From the NCBI GenBank assembly GCA_002394305.1, contig DGTM01000011.1, positions 1 to 49,658 of the forward strand: 49,658 nucleotides of DNA, given 5' to 3'. Position numbers and translations under genes: made by a program. Under the pieces are notes generated by a model. That model saw only the letters and a list, made by a program, of their open reading frames with translations. It made no database searches and was not told the DNA's origin. This stretch comes from Prevotellaceae bacterium UBA4336 (GTDB taxonomy: Bacteria; Bacteroidota; Bacteroidia; Bacteroidales; Bacteroidaceae). Positions 48,801-49,658 of the stretch are shown piece by piece (the first letter of the stretch is position 1; the number at the start of each line of letters is the position of its first letter).

Positions 48801-49191
48801 CGTTGCAGACGAAGATGAGGCCTATATAGAGTTCGACAATGGGAAGACAGGTTCGCGACGAGTCGTGTATAGCGGCTTCTATGGAACTTATCATGCAGGG
48901 ACGGCGCTTGACGAGTTCACGCTCTTCCTCTCTGACAATAAGTTCTGGTATTCCAAAGGACAGACAAAGATGAAGGCTTTCCGTGCCTACTTTGAATTCC
49001 TGGATGTTCTGACGGATGTAAAGAACTCAAGTAACGTAAAACTGTGGGTGCGGCCTGATGTGGAGGACGGACTGCCGAATTTGAGAGTGGAGGAAGACTT
49101 GTCAAGTCCGGCATACAATCTTGCAGGTCAGCGCGTAGGCAAGAGCTACAAGGGCGTTGTTATAGAGAACGGAAGGAAAATTGTAAAATAG
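45814..49191 (+). CDS. Secreted cohesin-dockerin-cohesin-like surface protein
   Basis: This 1125-residue exported protein has a signal peptide at residues 1-24 (ending AYSQ). The N-terminal third is GLUG-like (YQIRTGAQLMYFVNQVNAGN, DIDLNGNDFSCSADFAGIFD), followed by an InlB-B-like repeat (WTLTGWMRGGKKV) and a beta-sandwich. Two cohesin-like domains (about 530-665 and 745-885; GFQCDLYLPEGISVNKDSQG and GLQFDLYLPEGIIIPQDEDG) flank an internal dockerin pair (GDVNNDRKVNVGDITGIANY and DVNMDGNINVGDITGIANLI). The C-terminal region has AGEWSTICLPFAMSE and a short AYNLAGQRVG...VIENGRKIVK tail. The two cohesin-like domains are clear internal repeats. It overlaps the Cthe_2159-type gene. It may organise surface proteins or simply be an adhesin. 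Confidence 0.85.
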   Translation: MRHSIFHGLALLAAWLLVTHAYSQDMWDGTSVSSDFHAGAGTASNPYQIRTGAQLMYFVNQVNAGNTFAGKTVKMMNDIDLNGNDFSCSADFAGIFDGGQNDLRVKFNKAYHLFSSVSGTIRDLRLLSSFNDHDGYPHYSPVYLVSVLREGALIENCEYVIEDGYVYGYTTTFVDGNFGTLRNCYATGSYRSYGAGSYVRNGQVGMLVSNNRATGIVENCKGDTYKSGRNYEGALLPLVTNNQGTIIEGEYVSTFITPAECTVEFIDMMFNQDFPSRTVSNGQVVGELPTARDNWTLTGWMRGGKKVNPTDTVQDNWTLFARWEQVIRRQPTRTDMTVDVDDIDNARFQWYSLVEDTTHIEGWVSPGISDGETTTKELTFNAESGQSLIIKYDLSSEEDADYFKVYLNGQLALETSGSRKGQFQTPIIDSGEKTLTLSYTKDESWDSGRDNVIVSDIMIVNVGKQVNCKTCTLPADFISPDSAYFCGISYTNSNTVLYTDTIDFRSGTHDVGDTDISQLDNTVYFPAAEGLVGTQTTLSLQMKNVVQVTGFQCDLYLPEGISVNKDSQGFYDVYLSNERTTSAKTNIFDCALQTDGSLRIICSSTKSFAFSGNSGEVATVVLQLSENLNVGDYPVILRNIVISDKNSNTYEVDCVKSTLTIADYTPGDVNNDRKVNVGDITGIANYILGNTPTNFVTKAADVNMDGNINVGDITGIANLILYGAVKPAQVRSLQRVNVYDDGSNTISIDDVTVAQGERQTLSVCLKNTVVACGLQFDLYLPEGIIIPQDEDGLYLVSLGNRTSAAKTNIFECAVQPDGAYRVLMGSTKSAAFTGSDGTICTITIEADANATVGTQLVEARNIFVSDTNSDTYETTSCTFRLTVTEPSDTYVVLDENSTAVPAAASGVDVRVKRTIKAGEWSTICLPFAMSEAQVKETFGEDVDLADFDGTDPEFDGDDCVGIRANFTSVNAIEANHPYIIKVSQPISEFTLDDVDIVADEDEAYIEFDNGKTGSRRVVYSGFYGTYHAGTALDEFTLFLSDNKFWYSKGQTKMKAFRAYFEFLDVLTDVKNSSNVKLWVRPDVEDGLPNLRVEEDLSSPAYNLAGQRVGKSYKGVVIENGRKIVK

Positions 49192-49221
49192 TTCACAACT
49201 CACAAATAGGAAATATAAATT

Positions 49222-49395
49222 ATGAAAAAGACATATATATGCCCTCTAATAAAGCAGGAGGAAACAGAGTGCTGTGCAATGCTTGCCTCAAGCTTGATCA
49301 GCAGTGACAATGGCATCGGCTACGGCGGCGTTGACGAAGACGGGTCCCATGACCCGCAGGTGAAGGAAGCCGACTGGTCGATGTGGGACGAATGA
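49222..49395 (+). CDS. 57-residue peptide with Lys-Thr-Tyr leader
   Basis: A complete small ORF, 30 nt after the stop of the large surface protein. The peptide begins MKKTYICPLIKQEETECCAM and ends with Gly/Asp/Trp-rich sequence (GIGYGGVDEDGSHD, ADWSMWDE). Its plan, MKK(T/E)Y..P at the start, a short helical part with LA(S), then a polar Gly-rich tail, is that of a widespread but uncharacterised class of small Prevotella/Bacteroides proteins. There is no classical signal peptide. It is followed by a strong terminator. A precursor-peptide role is possible, but no modification or export gene is nearby. Confidence 0.65.
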   Translation: MKKTYICPLIKQEETECCAMLASSLISSDNGIGYGGVDEDGSHDPQVKEADWSMWDE

Positions 49396-49418
49396 CATCC
49401 GGCTTTTTGACAACAGGA

Positions 49419-49474
49419 GACACGAAGGTGGCAGGATTGCACCCCAGGCAAATCCTGCCGCCTTCTGTCTTTTT
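49419..49474 (+). terminator. Rho-independent terminator
   Basis: A long stem (49419-49438 with 49451-49469: GGCAGGATT/AATCCTGCC plus GAAGG/CCTTC with two mismatches) and a T5 tract (49470-49474) lie 23 nt after the 57-residue peptide gene. Confidence 0.9.
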
Positions 49475-49505
49475 ATGAATTAATTTAAGTTTCAGAAGTT
49501 ATAAA

Positions 49506-49658
49506 ATGGAGTTAAATAGGAATTTATGCGCTTTCAGCGCAGGAAGTAAAGCACTGCGTGCTGGACGATACAACGGGGATGCCAAAGCTATCGTCCTGTG
49601 CGTAGCACATAACTTCCACGAGCGTCAGCGAGTTTACTTCCATTTTTACTTCCTCTTT
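49506..49658. repeat. Inverted-repeat element at the right edge
   Basis: GCGC TTTCA GCGC (49528-49540) is followed by GGAAGTAAA-type ends and a central stem GGACGATA/TATCGTCC (49563-49570 and 49589-49596), with weaker pairing continuing outward (GCACTGCGTGCT against AGCACATAAC). GAAGTAAA and TTTACTTC occur near 49542 and 49633. This looks like a dispersed inverted-repeat element cut by the window edge. An ATG-started frame (49506) runs through it without a stop but has no protein-like features. Confidence 0.55.

Noticed and set aside
17246..49191. A true cellulosome
   Set aside because: Dockerins and cohesin-like modules are present, but there is no multi-cohesin scaffoldin and no cellulase; such modules are common in Bacteroidales surface proteins without cellulosomes.
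49506..49658. Open frame running off the right edge
   Set aside because: It lies wholly within an inverted-repeat element, and its translation has no protein-like features.
1..49658. tRNA, rRNA or complete insertion sequences
   Set aside because: No tRNA cloverleaf with a GGTTCGAATCC-type arm, no rRNA stretch and no transposase-like protein were seen on either strand.

Overview
The window is a GC-rich chromosomal segment from a member of the Bacteroidales, most likely a Prevotellaceae-type organism. Supporting signs are promoters of the Bacteroidetes form (TTTG, about 19-20 nt, TAnnTTTG), almost no Shine-Dalgarno sequences, many secreted proteins with discoidin-like, GLUG-like, cohesin-like and dockerin modules, short C-terminal tails of the kind YDLxGR...GIYIxxGKK, and a V/A-type ATPase operon that includes a DUF2764 gene. 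No rRNA, tRNA, transposase or CRISPR array was recognised.

Layout. (1) 164-9889, minus strand: a small secreted protein, a large MscS-family mechanosensitive channel, a GH31 glycoside hydrolase with a PA14-like tail and a glutaminase-A-family (DUF4965/DUF1793) protein. (2) 10152-15775, minus strand: a tripartite RND efflux operon (adaptor, pump, outer-membrane channel), divergent from an AraC-family regulator at 15983-16858. (3) 17246-30961, plus strand: a secreted carbohydrate or surface-adhesion block made of a CotH/discoidin/dockerin protein, a DUF1080 3-keto-glycoside hydrolase, an exported Gfo/Idh/MocA oxidoreductase, a 1695-residue multi-discoidin dockerin protein and a FAS1 lipoprotein. 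(4) 31267-37207, plus strand: V-ATPase subunits E, DUF2764, A and B. The run is interrupted by a four-helix-bundle gene and two inverted-repeat elements, and ends in an MntA/HepT toxin-antitoxin pair where subunits D, I and K would be expected. (5) 37781-42414, minus strand: two tandem ECF-sigma modules, each of sigma factor, one-TM putative anti-sigma protein and secreted protein, with traces of recombination between them. (6) 42879-49395, plus strand: small membrane proteins, a long hairpin-rich leader, a Cthe_2159-type carbohydrate-binding protein overlapping a cohesin-dockerin-cohesin protein, and a 57-residue peptide gene.

The most unusual feature is the non-coding DNA. Most large gaps, and one gene, carry arrays of imperfect palindromic units repeating every 21-22 bp (1287, 9989, 16864, 30962, 37413, 41399 and 42607). 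The unit sequence differs between arrays but the period is the same. Two distant arrays (16940-17056 and 42672-42790) also share the order of several different units. Shorter operon gaps hold 9-bp or 7-bp period repeats, and three MITE-like elements of one GC-rich family are present. One of these, with perfect 28-bp terminal inverted repeats, lies in frame inside an anti-sigma-like gene that also contains a 22-bp array. This repeat system is the best candidate here for something undescribed.
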